A DNA stretch of 64,000 nucleotides from Salvator merianae (GCA_003586115.2 QVOM02000102.1:1781607-1845606); one strand, 5' to 3'. Positions 48,103 to 59,428 are shown, counted from the stretch's first letter. Made by a program: numbers and translations. Notes: generated by a model from the letters alone, not told the origin.

Positions 48103-48365
48103 GATAGAATCATAATCATAAGGGACCTCCAGGGTCATTGAGTCCAACCCCCTGCTCAATGCAGGATCCACTAAACCATCCCAGACAGATGTCTGTACAG
48201 CCTCTCTTTGAAGAACTCCAGCACAGGAAAGCTCTCCATCTCCTGTGGCATCCTATTCCATTGACTGATCACCCTTACTGTCAGAAAGATTTTTTCTAAT
48301 ATTTAGTCTGTATCTACTCCCTTGAAGTTTCATTCCGTTGTTTCTAGTTCTTTCTTCTTGTGCAA
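48103..48365 (-). mobile_element. CR1 3' end, reverse orientation
   Basis: On the plus strand it starts 'agaatcataatcataaggga', then 'cctccagggtcattgagtcc', 'cagcctctctttgaagaact', 'ctgtggcatcctattccatt' and 'tcagaaagattttttctaat'. This is the reverse complement of the CR1 3' end with its ATTCTATG-type terminal repeat. It is a subfamily distinct from the copy at 39938. Confidence 0.85.
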
Positions 48366-48939
48366 GATGTGGGCCTTCCTGCTGCCCTCCAGGAGCCACA
48401 CACCAATTTTGGAGGCTCCAACTCAAACGGTACAGAACTTTGGCCCTGTTGACCCACCTGGCAGGAATGGGGTCAGCATGGTCAACTTTGAGTTGGAGTC
48501 ACAAAAGTACGCATATGGGTCTGAGGCAGTGGCAGAAAGGTTCCTAATGAGGAGCATAATTGGAGTTTGCTTGGATTTTTTATGATTTTTTTTTAAAAAA
48601 ATTCACCTGTTTCATAGGGACCAATGGGAAATTTCCCATAAAATCATAAAAAAACAAGCCTGTGTCTGATTGCCACAAAACCTAACAGGAGTATTTCTAG
48701 AGGTCATCTAGACCCATATGTCAATTTTGGGAACTCCAGCTCAAACTCTGCAGAACTTTGGTCCTGCTGCCCCCCTTGCTCTCTTCTATGGTGTCCTGCG
48801 TAAAACCATTCATTGAACATTTCAAATCAAACTTCTTCTTTCTTTTAGCCATTTGAAGTTTAATTCAAATTTGTTTGCATTACATGTGGTTCAGTTCAAA
48901 TTGAACTGAATCAGAAAAAAATAATTGTGCATATCTGTA
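48366..48939 (+). mobile_element. Right part of hAT-like element with internal direct repeats
   Basis: The end 'aattgtgcatatctgta' fits the TAGAGATGTGCA family. Near the end is the palindrome 'ggttcagttcaaattgaactgaa'. Inside, 48402-48456 and 48721-48772 are direct repeats (shared words 'ccaattttgg', 'ctccaactcaaac', 'cagaactttgg', 'cctg(t/c)tg(a/c)ccc') about 320 bp apart. Non-coding. Confidence 0.55.
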
Positions 48940-48947
48940 GTTAGCAT

Positions 48948-49743
48948 TGAATGGGAAACTACCAGGGAATCCCATATGCTGTAGACCACAGCAGCAGCTT
49001 TGGGACATATCTGGGAAGAAAGCACTTTCATATTATTGCCACTCATGTAGTTCTCAGGTGAGGAGTTTGACTCTGTGGCACAGTTACCTTGACTCAAGGG
49101 GGTTCTCCAACCGGGCATGCAAATTTAATGAAGTGCTTTCATTTAACAGGAGAGGGACAAGGGCCTTTTACCCTCCAACTCCTATGGCAATCTCTGGCTT
49201 TTGTCAGGTTCTGATCTGAGGAGGCATGCACAAAACAAAATGTTTAGCCACGTCTTGCTACAGACTGTTCTTAACACAGATGGAGGCCTCTTTTACAGCT
49301 TGCTATTTTTTTCTATTGTGTAGAGTGTGATGTGTGAGTAGGTGAAGAAGAAAGCATACAAATCTGAAGTGAGTGGGTACTGACCACAGTTCTATTGGTA
49401 AAAGAATCACTCAGGTTTTGATTCAGTCTGCTGGCTGAGTGACATTTCCATTCATTCCTAGTACTTGCTGAAAATACCATATTTTTTCATTTATTTATTT
49501 AAACATTCAACAGTACAGAAAATATATATATAAATATATATGAACCAAATTAACCTTCAATGTTCCGGTAATTCATTCTTCCTTTCATTTCTGTTTCATT
49601 TGTAATGCATTCTTCTCAGGATGATATTTATTCCTTAAATTAGGCAAATCATCAAATAATGGTTTCTGTATGTCTTTATATTTTTTATGAAAATGCCATC
49701 ATTTGAGAACAATTTAATAGGTGGCCCCAGCCACAGAACAGAC
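48948..49743. other. Unassigned sequence
   Basis: A short AT-alternating tract lies at about 49520-49545. No gene recognised. Confidence 0.5.
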
Positions 49744-49871
49744 TGAGGCTGCATCTTCATTACACAGCAAAGGCACCTTATTGTGAGATCAGTTTCCATT
49801 ATTCCCAGCGGAGACTAGCTGCACTGAAGGCCTGATTAAACTGCCTTTACTGCATAATGAAGACACAGCCT
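49744..49871 (+). mobile_element. Small MITE, copy 2 ('cagcaaaggcacctta' family)
   Basis: Left arm 'aggctgcatcttcattacacagcaaaggcacctta', right arm 'aaactgcctttactgcataatgaagacacagcct', core 'tttccattattcccagcggag'. Both arms and core match 32422-32560. No target duplication was found. Confidence 0.75.
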
Positions 49872-50699
49872 GATAGTGTGAGGCTTTCAACCCATGTGAG
49901 GAACAATAGACAGCCTTATAAGGCACAGTTTGCACCTCAAAATCCCTCAAGAGTTTCCTCCCGTGGAAAATGTTAGTGCACCAACCCATCCATCCTTTTA
50001 TGATGGAACTGCTGGATGACTCTCCAGCTATAAAGATGTGACAGTGGGTTGATCAATAAATCATTTTGGCTGTTGTGACATCCAGTAAGTGTCTAGAAAG
50101 CCCATATTAGTTTACTTTCTCTCTGGGTATTTTCTACGCACTCAGAAACTTTCCATGGTCATTGGCATTAGAGACTCATGCCCAGTTTTCCCCCTTCAGC
50201 TGCCAAATAATATTGGCTCTTTGTCAGTCACATACTTTTTCCCTGGCTCAGAGATCTAGCAAACCTTCCTCTCTCTCTCTCTTTTGTTTCAACATCGTTA
50301 AAAACAAGAGCAAAAGAAACATGAAAAAAGAACTTCAGCATCATTAAAAACAAGAGGAAAATAAAGATGAAAAAAAAAACCAACCTCCAGCCAAAAGCAG
50401 TTGTACACAACCTCTGTAACATTACTGCCTTCTGTAGAGTAGGCAGGTGCACACAAGAGGACAAATGGCAATTGGAATTGAGTGCTTTTCCCTAGAGCCA
50501 ACAGATTGTCAATCCACAGCAGTAGCCCCCAGTGATTTGGTTCATGGAAAGCCTCTTGCTTCCAATTGCTGTTCTTTCCCTCCCTGCATAAACTCGGCTC
50601 CTGGTATACTCTACATTACACTAGAAAAGACTGACAATTAGCTACACTCTTCCTGTCTGGATTATTGGATTAGACTTGGAGTACATTATTGTTACTAAG
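49872..50699. other. Unassigned sequence
   Basis: A local duplication occurs at about 50296-50365: 'catcgttaaaaacaagagcaaaag' and 'catcattaaaaacaagaggaaaa'. No gene recognised. Confidence 0.5.
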
Positions 50700-50905
50700 T
50701 ATTTTGCTTCATATTTATTTATGAATTTATATACTCAATGTATTTACATATTACTTCATCACTTAAAAAATCCTGAAGTGGTTTACAACATAAACTTGAA
50801 AACAAAGTTGAAAACGGATAAAAACAGAATTAAAAAGCAGAATTAAAACTGGGCAGGTTAAGGAAACAAGAGAACCATTCACACTGGGAATACCTGCATG
50901 AACAG
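50700..50905 (-). repeat. Dispersed repeat fragment ('gtggtttacaacat' type)
   Basis: 'atttatatactcaatgtatttac' then 'ctgaagtggtttacaacataaac', an A-rich tract and 'aaactgggcagg'. This is the longest copy of the family also at 11640 and 31213. Confidence 0.5.
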
Positions 50906-51314
50906 GTAAGTTTTCAGCAGGTGCCTAAAAGATTTAATAGCAAGTGTCCTGCAAACATCTGAGGAGAAGGCATTGCAACTTTTATTTCTAACATAACCTT
51001 AGAAGCAATCTTCCTCCCCTCTCTTCCATGCCTCCCCCCCTCTTGCTCTTTATATTTCTAGTCTAGCATTTACGATAAAAATAAGACTAAAATACAGAAT
51101 GCAGCGCAATAGCAACATAAAACAATGATCACAATTATATTTCAATTTATAATCGCCATAGAATTCAGCACTGCAAAAACTACAAATAGTGTAGAAATAA
51201 TAAAAAGCAGAGGTGGATAAACAGGCAGCAAAGGTCAGCATGGGTTCGCAAATTGTCACATTAGGTCTTACACAGTTGGCCCACAGACTTAAAATGTATG
51301 TTATAAAAATGGAG

Positions 51315-51420
51315 CGAACATAAAAACCTAAAAAGCTTTGCTGGATCAGATCAAAGGCCTATTTAGTTCAGCATCCTACTACCTACAGTGGGCAATCAGA
51401 TGCTTATGCCTGTTTATCCA
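51315..51420 (-). mobile_element. CR1-like 3' end fragment
   Basis: 'aacataaaaacctaaaaagctttgctggatcagatcaaagg' then 'ttagttcagcatcctac' and 'gggcaatcagatgcttatgcc'. This is the reverse complement of a CR1-like 3' end, as at 11195. Confidence 0.7.
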
Positions 51421-52269
51421 CCTTGGCTGAAGCATGCCAATATTTCTTTTTCCCTTGCATTCTGGCTTTTCACACAGTAATCTTCCTTAATGGGTATCCA
51501 CAGAGAAAACATTTCTTACAGCTTGACAGGCAAATTTCATATAACAAAATTCAGTGCCCTCCTTTTAGTATTTCTATTAACAATGTTTGAAAATCACATC
51601 TCTTCACGCAACATGTGCCCAAGCACTGTAGTTAAAATGCAGAGCTGTTTCTGCACAGAGTTTGCACTTCTCTTAAAAGTGACACTGGGAGCTTAGAAGC
51701 CCATGTTTTTAATTTTGTAAACCCACCAATTTCATTGTGCTTGACATAAAGCAGATATCTTTAGTGTAATTATTGTATAACAGTTATTTTCCCCCCACAA
51801 AGTAGTAATTTTCTTAAAATTAACTGGATGTCTTCAATTATGTAAATTGAATATCTTGAAAATGTAATGGCTGTGTTGGAGAAAGGACAAAAGAACACAA
51901 TGGGAAGCTAACCTGAAAAGAAAAGCCCAAATGCAGAGATTCATTTTGGATAGAATTAAGACCAATTATTTGCTGTTAAACTGACTGACACAACTTTTTC
52001 TCTTCCTGATGGATTCGTTTCTTCTCCCTCAATGTCAAAATGTGTTCTTACAATTGGAAAAAGCCAACGTGCAGATGGAAGGGAATATATGAAATGAATG
52101 CCATGAAAGAAACAGTGAAGGATCACATAAATACTTTTTGCACTGTTTAATATTTCCTTAGTCCTTGTAGCTCTGCTTCACCTTGTCCTGGACCACATTC
52201 ACAGCTTGTTAGTAGATCAAACAAATAGCATGCAACGTTTTCAATATTACAGCTTTTACAACATGGAGA
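51421..52269. other. Unassigned sequence
   Basis: No recognised gene or named repeat. Confidence 0.5.
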
Positions 52270-52274
52270 CTTTG

Positions 52275-52814
52275 GCTGTTTCTGCACTTATCTGACTGGC
52301 CTGGCCCAACAGGACCAAGCCAGGCTGGAGCAGTTCCAGATGCTGGATTGCTTTACTGTCCTGGAATAAGCCTTCTGCACTTGGAAGGCTGTTCTGGGAC
52401 CACCTGTATAGGTTCCAAATCTTGTGCAATTTTTGCAGTCAGCTTCTGTGTTCTCCAATGGCTAGGAACTAAAGTTCCTAGCCTTGGATCACCCAGCGGA
52501 ATTATTTTGGTGGCACAATTTTGTGTGGCACTGAAATGAGTCACCCTCCTAATCCAGTCCATGGAGGTGTCCAGCGTTCTGCATGCCCCCTGGACTGGTT
52601 TAGCACCTGGTGGAATACTGGTCTACCAGATCCACTATTATTACAGTCCAAGTGGCCATTTTGGCTGCCTGGACTGGGCTGTGCTCCATCCAATGGGGAC
52701 AGAGTGGTCTATCAGGGCTGTGGCCTCCTATGTACTACTCCATCATGTGAAAGATGGCCACTGGACCTCTTGCTGGAGCAGTACCAGCAGAAAGGCCCTT
52801 TGTGCAGAAAAGCC
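52275..52814 (+). mobile_element. Palindromic-family element, 540 bp, target duplication CTTTG
   Basis: Left end 'GCTGTTTCTGCACTT', right end 'tgtgcagaaaagcc', flanked by CTTTG at 52270-52274 and 52815-52819. The right end is partly doubled ('gcagaaaggccctttg' then 'gcagaaaagccctttg'), so 52797 is an alternative end. The core 'ggaactaaagttcctagcc' (52461-52484) is a near-perfect palindrome. The 198-codon open frame at 52521-53117 runs across the element's right end into flanking DNA and has no recognisable domain. Confidence 0.7.
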
Positions 52815-52819
52815 CTTTG

Positions 52820-54994
52820 TGCAAACACCACACAAACCTCTGGGTGTTGTGCAAACTGCAGTGAGGATATTGTGGCTGTGTCCATGCCTGGGTTTGCCAG
52901 CAGTCTCACCTTTGTAGGAAAACATTTTATCCACATTGTAATAATGGGCTGTATCTCCACTTATCATTTGAGTGTTCATATGCATGGCTTTGGGCATTGC
53001 ATCTCCATTTTTGGTGACACAACACACATCAGAGCTTCCCAAGGTGGCTGGGGCCAAGAGGGAGAAATTGCAATCTTCAGAGGAGTGTCTTGTTTGCTGT
53101 GTTATCAGCTACATTGACATACCAAAATGGTTATGCAGAAGCACCCAACGTGACAGAATGAGTCCTTCTGCTGAGGTGCCTGCCCCCAATTACCTCCCAA
53201 GCCTCAAATGCAGACACAGCCATGGATTCATGTAATAAAGATGGTCTGGAGCCACAAATAAAGCAGAAATTCATGAAATAGGAAGAAAGAAATAGGGCCT
53301 GAAAGCATTTATCTCTGCTTCTCTTTGTTTTGTGTCTACTTCTGCAGTGCAGTATTAGTTGCAGCATCCTGTGCATGAGTAGTAGGTATCTTCTCAACAT
53401 GGCCAGTTGCCTGTGTACACTTGCGCACTAGCAGAGAATGTGCACAGGCACACAGGCTGTGTCCTTTTCATCAGCTGACCATAGAAGTTTACAGAAGCCC
53501 CAATGTGGAACACTGTAGCCAAACTCACCAAGCCAGCTTGAGGTCATCCTCTTTGATATTTACACCTCTCATATTGCACAGGAGAGATAAGGATACCGTC
53601 ATTGCCTAAGTGTGGGGAGGTGACTGGACGTGCTGGGATGATGCTTACTACTGCAGTGGAATTTTATATGATAATCACAGAACTGTCCAGTCTGAAATGT
53701 ATGTAGCTTGTTTTATATATGTAAAAATGCACATTTACATAACTCACACTTTTCATACTATGTGAATTGAATTTTTTAAAGGCTCAGAAATATGCACTTG
53801 TTTTGTTAAACATTCAATGAAATTGTTTTCAAATAAAAATGTGTACACTATATGGCCAAAGGTATTCAGACATCAGCCCAGGCAAAAATGCATTTGAAAA
53901 TCAAGACTTCAATAATGTGTCGGTTCATTCTTTATTGCCATAATAAGATCTTTTTGCACAGAGTCGGCTATCCCGCGATGCATTGGCCTAAGACGGATAT
54001 CCTGGTCCACAATGATCTGAGCCATCTGTAGTGCAATCAGCTTTGTGAACAGCTTACCCTGGCCCAACTTCAGAGTTGGGTCCAACTCTGAAGTTGCTGA
54101 CTGGGACTGTTTTGACTGGGCATCCAGAATTGGCACACTTCTAGTATCACTTCTGTGTGTCTGGAGAAACAGCACTGCCAGGTATGGTATATCAGTCCAC
54201 AGCCCATGTGTTGTCTACATATGGGTTGCTGATCAATATACCAACTAGAATTTTCTATGGACTGCTTGTAAGTGTCCATATTTGGAGCAAGCTATGGTGC
54301 TATTTTCTCATCATAGCCCACTCCAAAGTTCTGTCCTGGGCGGATGAAGCAGTCTACCAGGAGGCATGGCTTCCTGGTAGACCATCCCTTAGTACAAATG
54401 GAGTGGTCTAGCCAGTCCCCTGGGTTGGGCTCCTGACACAATGTGCACAAGGTCAAAGACTCCGCTTTTCTGAGAAGGCTTTCCAGTAGATTTTGGTACA
54501 TTGTGGTGTGAATTTCCATGACAAGAACAGTAGTGAGGTTATGTAGCCATGTGATTCCCAGAATTCCCTACTTTGAAAGTGAAGTGCCAACCAAGGCAAG
54601 GCTCTGCTGAGGCACAGACTTCTGGAGATTATATTAATACTGTTCAATTGGCATAATTATTGGATAATTACTTGCATAATTAATTACATAATTACATAAT
54701 TAATTCTGCAAGTACAGAATTATGATCAGAAAACGTGAGATTTCTGTATCAGGTCATATAAAAGATCCAAAAATATACTTTTAATATATAAATCTTCATT
54801 CTGGCAAGATTGCAAAACAAATTGTTTGCCTGCAGAGCAGAAGTTGAGGAAATCTGCATTTGCAAAGAATGTCCAGACAGGAAATTATTTATCTCTGCAA
54901 GTATAACTGTGAATGAATTCTGTGAGGGAAACAAGGCACTGAAGAATAAGAGTTATTTGGCAGCCCAGACAACCTTTATTTACAGTAAATATCA
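52820..54994. other. Unassigned sequence
   Basis: No recognised gene. Near 54640-54720 a cluster of 'aattattggataattac' and 'ataattaattacataat' words forms an AT-rich inverted tract. Confidence 0.45.
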
Positions 54995-55002
54995 GAGAGA
55001 TC
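54995..55002 (+). repeat. Target-site duplication GAGAGATC, left
   Basis: Exact 8-bp partner of 55730-55737. Confidence 0.9.
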
Positions 55003-55729
55003 TAGGAGTGTGCATGAAAGCTTCGTGCACTTTGATTTTCACGTGAAATGGCGTTTCCGCCATCTTCACGTGAAAATCGAAGCCCAAAGGGGCTTGCGAA
55101 TGCGAATGGCGAAGGTCCCGGCGACCTTTGAGACCTTTGCCATTTGCCGCGAGCTCTCTCTTTTTGGGTGCTCGCCTCTCTCTCACTCCCACCCCAGTCT
55201 GTCAGTGTAATGACAGACTGGGGTGGGAGTGAGAGAGAGCGCTGCGCCATCGGAAACGGATCAATCAAGGCGAAGGGAAGACCTTCGCCTTGATTTCTCC
55301 GCTTCCGATGGCGCTCGCCTCTCTCTCATTCCCCCCCTATTCTGTCATTTCACTGACAGACTGGGGCGGGAGTGAGAGAGAGCACTGCGCCATCGGAAAC
55401 GGAAAAATCTAGGCGAAGGGAAGACCTTTGCCTTGATTTCTCTGCTTCCGATGGCGCTTGCCTCTCTCTCATTCCCCCCCCCCCAGTCTGTCATTACACT
55501 GACAGACTGGGGCGGGAGTGAGAGAGACTGCTGCGCCATTGGAAATGGAGAAATCAAGGCAAAGGTCTTCCCTTCACCTTGATTTCTCTGCTTCCATTCA
55601 CGGCGAAAATCTTCGCCATGAAAACGAAGGGCTTCATTTTTGCGCCTATTTTTTCACATGAAAACGAAGCCTAGGAGCTTCACATTCCTGCGAAGCGAAA
55701 AGGGAAAAGTGCCTTCGTGCACATCCCTA
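55003..55729 (+). mobile_element. Complete hAT-like element, 727 bp, with 143-bp tandem hairpin array
   Basis: Left end 'TAGGAGTGTGCATGAA', right end 'TTCGTGCACATCCCTA', exact 8-bp duplication GAGAGATC. This is the strongest evidence for a hAT-type non-autonomous element in this family. From 55171 a unit repeats with starts at 55171, 55314 and 55457, a period of exactly 143. Each unit contains inverted arms 'cctctctctcatt'/'gagagagag' around 'cagtctgtca', and a second pair 'atcaaggcgaagg'/'ccttcgccttgat'. A 5' hairpin 'gattttcacgtgaaa' lies near the left end. No transposase. Sequence similarity to 1-276 is high. Confidence 0.85.
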
Positions 55730-55737
55730 GAGAGATC
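55730..55737 (+). repeat. Target-site duplication GAGAGATC, right
   Basis: Exact partner of 54995-55002. Confidence 0.9.
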
Positions 55738-56749
55738 TTTATCTGAAATGCTGGATACAGTTAATGTGTTCAGAGTGAACCTATTGTTTGTAGTTTGAAT
55801 GGATCATTGTCTGCAGTGGAGTCAAGCCGTCAACTCGGCTGTGTAACCAAATTTGTCTTTATCCTGAAGCCAGAACTTCCTGAGTCACGAATCTCCTTTG
55901 TTCCCTTTCCTGATGTTCCTCTAGCCCCTCCTTCACCATTCACCTGTATGGAACTTCCAGCCCCCACCCCAAGGGCCCCCACCTTCTCCTTGTTTAATTT
56001 TCCCACCTCTCTTCCCACCTGGAGGGTGTCATGCACCTGTATGAAACCTCCAGCCCTTTTCCCTGGGCTGGACTGTAGGGGCTGGTCTCTGCCCTCAGAT
56101 ATAGAAAATATAAAAATAAGATACTAAGAGCAGCTCTCTCTCTCTCTTCTCCCCTGATCTTCTGTCTAGCAAAGAAGTTCTCCCATAACATTGCTCTCAA
56201 GTCTGTTTCATGTCAGTGAGGGTGAGAACAACTGCTCCTGGTTAGGTAATATTTTTAGGCCAGGTTCTTTCCTTCCTCTTCCCTGTGCCCTCCAAACTGC
56301 CAAAGTTCACCTCAGATATTTTTCTTGTGCTAAGTTACCACTCCTTATTTGGTTTGCTTTGTGCCTATGCCATTCATTGGGATTCCCTTTTGCTTGTATT
56401 TTTTTTATCTCTTTGAAGCACTCTGTGCAGCAGCCATTTTCTTCTTTTGATGCTGTTCTCTTAATAAAATATTTCCTTTATTGAAGAAACTGCCTTTTGG
56501 AGTCTATCTTCCTGCTGCTTGTATTCTTTAATGGAATACTTGCCAATTTATTATTATTAAAGCCATAAGTGCTAAAAAGTTCACCGGGGTTCATGGTTAG
56601 ACTAGCTAATTTCCCCACAGAATACACATGTCTAGACCACAGCTGGTAACTGTTGGCTACTGAAAATGGATGATTTGGACTGGCTTGCAATCAGCATTCC
56701 AATCTATCCCAAAGGTGTTTGATGAAGGTAGGTTCAGAGCTGTGAATAG
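55738..56749. other. Unassigned sequence
   Basis: A 110-codon proline-rich open frame (55795-56127) and others show no recognisable domain. No named repeat. Confidence 0.45.
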
Positions 56750-57199
56750 TTCAATCAAGTTCTTCAGCACCCATGTCTTCAACCCATTCTCTAAGGACAT
56801 CATTATCTTTTTGCCTTTTCTATAGCACCCTGCTCCTCTGCTATTTCTTGCTCTGTGTATGACTATTTTTCTTTACCTTATTGACCTGGTAATTTACATA
56901 TTTTCTGCCTTCCTTTTTTATTTGTTTAAGTGTATGCACTAATCTTTTCCAACTTTTGGGCCACAAAATCTTATGAGGCTTTGAGTTCAATGGATAACTG
57001 CTTCTTTTTAATAGGGGGCATGATTCCCACCTTACATCACTTAGCAATAAGGCTAAATCTTGAATATATTCTTTCTCTACCAGTGTTTCTGTCATTCTCT
57101 AATTTCATTTGTAAAGTGTTTCAGTATGGTATTTCCACTTTTTTTTTTTTTTGCCGGTCTTTCATTTTTCTTTTCTTTTTATATTCATCTATCGTCTGA
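56750..57199 (-). mobile_element. Probable continuation of RTE-like LINE, unassigned part
   Basis: A lysine-rich 84-codon open frame (56841-57095) lies downstream, in the minus direction, of the endonuclease at 57200-58215. Position and charge fit the linker between endonuclease and reverse transcriptase in RTE elements, but no diagnostic motif is visible. Confidence 0.35.
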
Positions 57200-58215
57200 C
57201 ATTCCTGATTACAGTATCTTTCCTTGTTCTTTCTTGCAAGACATAGGAAGACTGTGTTCAGCTTTTCTGAATCCTACTAGTTTCCTAAAGCTTTCATGCT
57301 CTGCCTTTCATTAGCAGTCATGACAACTTGTTCTGAAGCTACTTGGATCTTTTCTTCTTTGAAATTTTGGGAATGCTTTTGTTCACTTATGGTTCCATAA
57401 CATCTTTTACCTCTTCTCATATCTCCTCAAGTGTAATAAGCATTTTTTTGACAACAGTAATTTATGGTGTGCTCTACATCCTGCACTTGGAAGTTTCTTG
57501 GCTCACTGAATTGCAATTTGCTATCTTCTGTTTCCTGTTTTGTAGTCTATTTTATTCCAATGTTTTCTGGCCATATGCTTGCATTTATACTGCTTGAGGT
57601 ACAGAGGCTAATAGCAAAAAACAAAGAATTATCTTCACAAAACTCAAGTAATCTATCACCTGAATTATTCCACATATCAAATCTAAATCTTTGGGTGATT
57701 CCAGGCTCCTCCATTTCTTAGCATTAGTAGTAGAATGATACCTCTTGCCATTTGTGAAGGTCTTTCTCACTTGGATCTGTAGTAGGTATGTGCACGTGTA
57801 TACGGTTTACATATACCGGCAGTCTGCTAATTCTGGTAGAAATGATCTTCTTCTTTACTAGCTTATCGGCAAGCAAATATTTGGTGATGTCCTTCTTGAG
57901 CATCATTGGATATTTATCCCGAATAGCATATCATCTAAGTTCATTTCAGTCAATTCTGATACGTTTCATTTCTGCTTTGACAATTTCAAGTTTACTTCAC
58001 TTCATACTCCAAAGCTGGCAACAATAATGACTTTCCTGCAGCTTTGGTTTGACCACATCATCACACTTACACTTGCAGATGTCCACAGCAGCTACAAAAA
58101 TGCCTTCAAGCCTTCTTCTAGAATGTTTTATTAACTTCTCACTCTTTGATTTTAAGGCTCCTTTTCCTAGATAGATAGACTTATCTTGGGTTTGCAGAGC
58201 CCCATCCGGCCTCAC
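57200..58215 (-). mobile_element. RTE/Bov-B-like LINE endonuclease remnant
   Basis: Minus-strand blocks in order are 'SKLEIVKAEMKRIRID' (about 57960-58005), 'LKKDITKYLLADKL', 'VYVNRIHVHIPTTDPSE' (about 57775-57830), 'GITQRFRFDMWNNSGDRLLEFCEDN' in part (about 57620-57710) and 'CLLHLRRYEKR' (about 57405-57440). This order matches the apurinic-type endonuclease of RTE/Bov-B LINEs: the N-terminal 'SKLEMVK' word, the 'QVYAPTTD' block here reading HVHIPTTD, and the 'GDRLLEFC' block. Stops and frameshifts interrupt all of it, and the piece between the first two blocks is deleted. It is inactive. Confidence 0.7.
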
Positions 58216-58754
58216 CCTTGATGTGGATCATCCTTAGCTTCATCACAGCAAGAGTAGCCATACAATGAGTTTGTGCTTCTTCCTCCCACCATGGCAAAAT
58301 ACTAATCTCCAGAATTTTTTTCTGAATAAGAACTTGAAAAATGTGTATGTCAAAAACCATATGTAAAATATATACATATAGAAGACTTTTTTTTCATTTG
58401 CCAAACCCTTAAAAAAGAAAAGAAAAGAAAAAAAGGATTGCAACGGGTGTAGAAACAAACTGAATTGAACTTTAATGCACTAGCATGATCATGCAATAGT
58501 GATTGGTCCCACATAGACAAAATGGACAGCACCCTAGGAACTCGGAGCCTGTGTCCATTCTTTCTTTCTCCTTCACTCACATTTCAGTGCAATTGTCTAG
58601 TGTATGCACAGTGCTCCACTGTGCTCTCTGGAATCAGTTTGCCTGTGGATTTGCACAGACTGCCACCTCCTCAAGTTTTATCTACCATGAACTCTGCCTG
58701 TTCTGATCTATCCTCTGTCTCACTTACCCCATTTAATACCAGCCATCAGATCCT
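58216..58754. other. Unassigned sequence
   Basis: No recognised gene. Small 'aaaagaaaag' tract at about 58410-58436. Confidence 0.5.
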
Positions 58755-58990
58755 TCTTTTTATTATTTGTTATTTATTCTTGCATTCTAGATCATGTCTA
58801 ACTCTAGCTGTTGCACTTTGTTTTCCTCATTTCCACTTTATTCTTACAAAACCTTGCGAAGTAGTTATGCTGAGAGGCAGTGACTGGCCCAAGGTCATCC
58901 AATCAGCTTTCATATGTCATATGAATGGATATTTCAAACCAGGGATTCCTAGTTTCTAGCCTGGCACTGTAGTCACTTCATTACATAGAT
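58755..58990 (-). mobile_element. tRNA-derived SINE, reverse orientation
   Basis: Plus-strand words 'ttcttacaaaaccttgcgaagtagttatgctgagaggcagtgactggcccaaggtcatcc' then 'ttcaaaccagggattcctag' and 'gcactgtagtcacttcattac' form the reversed body and tRNA-like head of the family seen forward at 43288. Confidence 0.75.
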
Positions 58991-59327
58991 TATTTGTGCC
59001 TCCATATTTACTTTCTGACCATCATTGTTCCAGTCTGGATTGAATGAATTTCTGAAGAATGCTGAGCATGTCTCACTTGTCCTTGTCATTTCTTCTCTGT
59101 AGAAGGCTATCATTGTAGATTTGTCTTTTTCCGCACCATCTGCGAAAACATTTAAGCATCAGAAATGTATTGTTTTGTTTTTGATTTGGCACAAATGATC
59201 CTGTGCACTGTCCCATTAGCTTTTCTTCCCAGCTTCAATTTTAGCTTGTCTGTCACAGAGTAATACACTCATGTTTCCAACCTAAACTCTGCTAGGATAT
59301 ATGAAATTCAAAAAAACAAACAAAAAA
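58991..59327. other. Unassigned sequence
   Basis: No recognised gene or named repeat. Confidence 0.5.
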
Positions 59328-59428
59328 CTTCCTTCCTTCCTTCCTTCCTTCCTTCCTTCCTTCCTTCCTTCCTTCCTTCCTTCCTTCCTTCCCTCCCTCT
59401 CTCCCTCCTTCCTTCCCTCCCTCCCTCC

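Noticed and set aside
52521..53117. 198-codon open frame as a host gene
   Set aside because: It runs across the right end of a DNA-transposon-like element into flanking DNA, has no recognisable domain, and overlapping frames of similar length exist on both strands.
55171..55600. CRISPR array
   Set aside because: The 143-bp units are self-similar throughout with no unique spacers, and the context is vertebrate repeat DNA.
57060..57597. Membrane-protein-like open frames on the plus strand
   Set aside because: They are antisense to the RTE-like endonuclease remnant and reflect T-rich composition.
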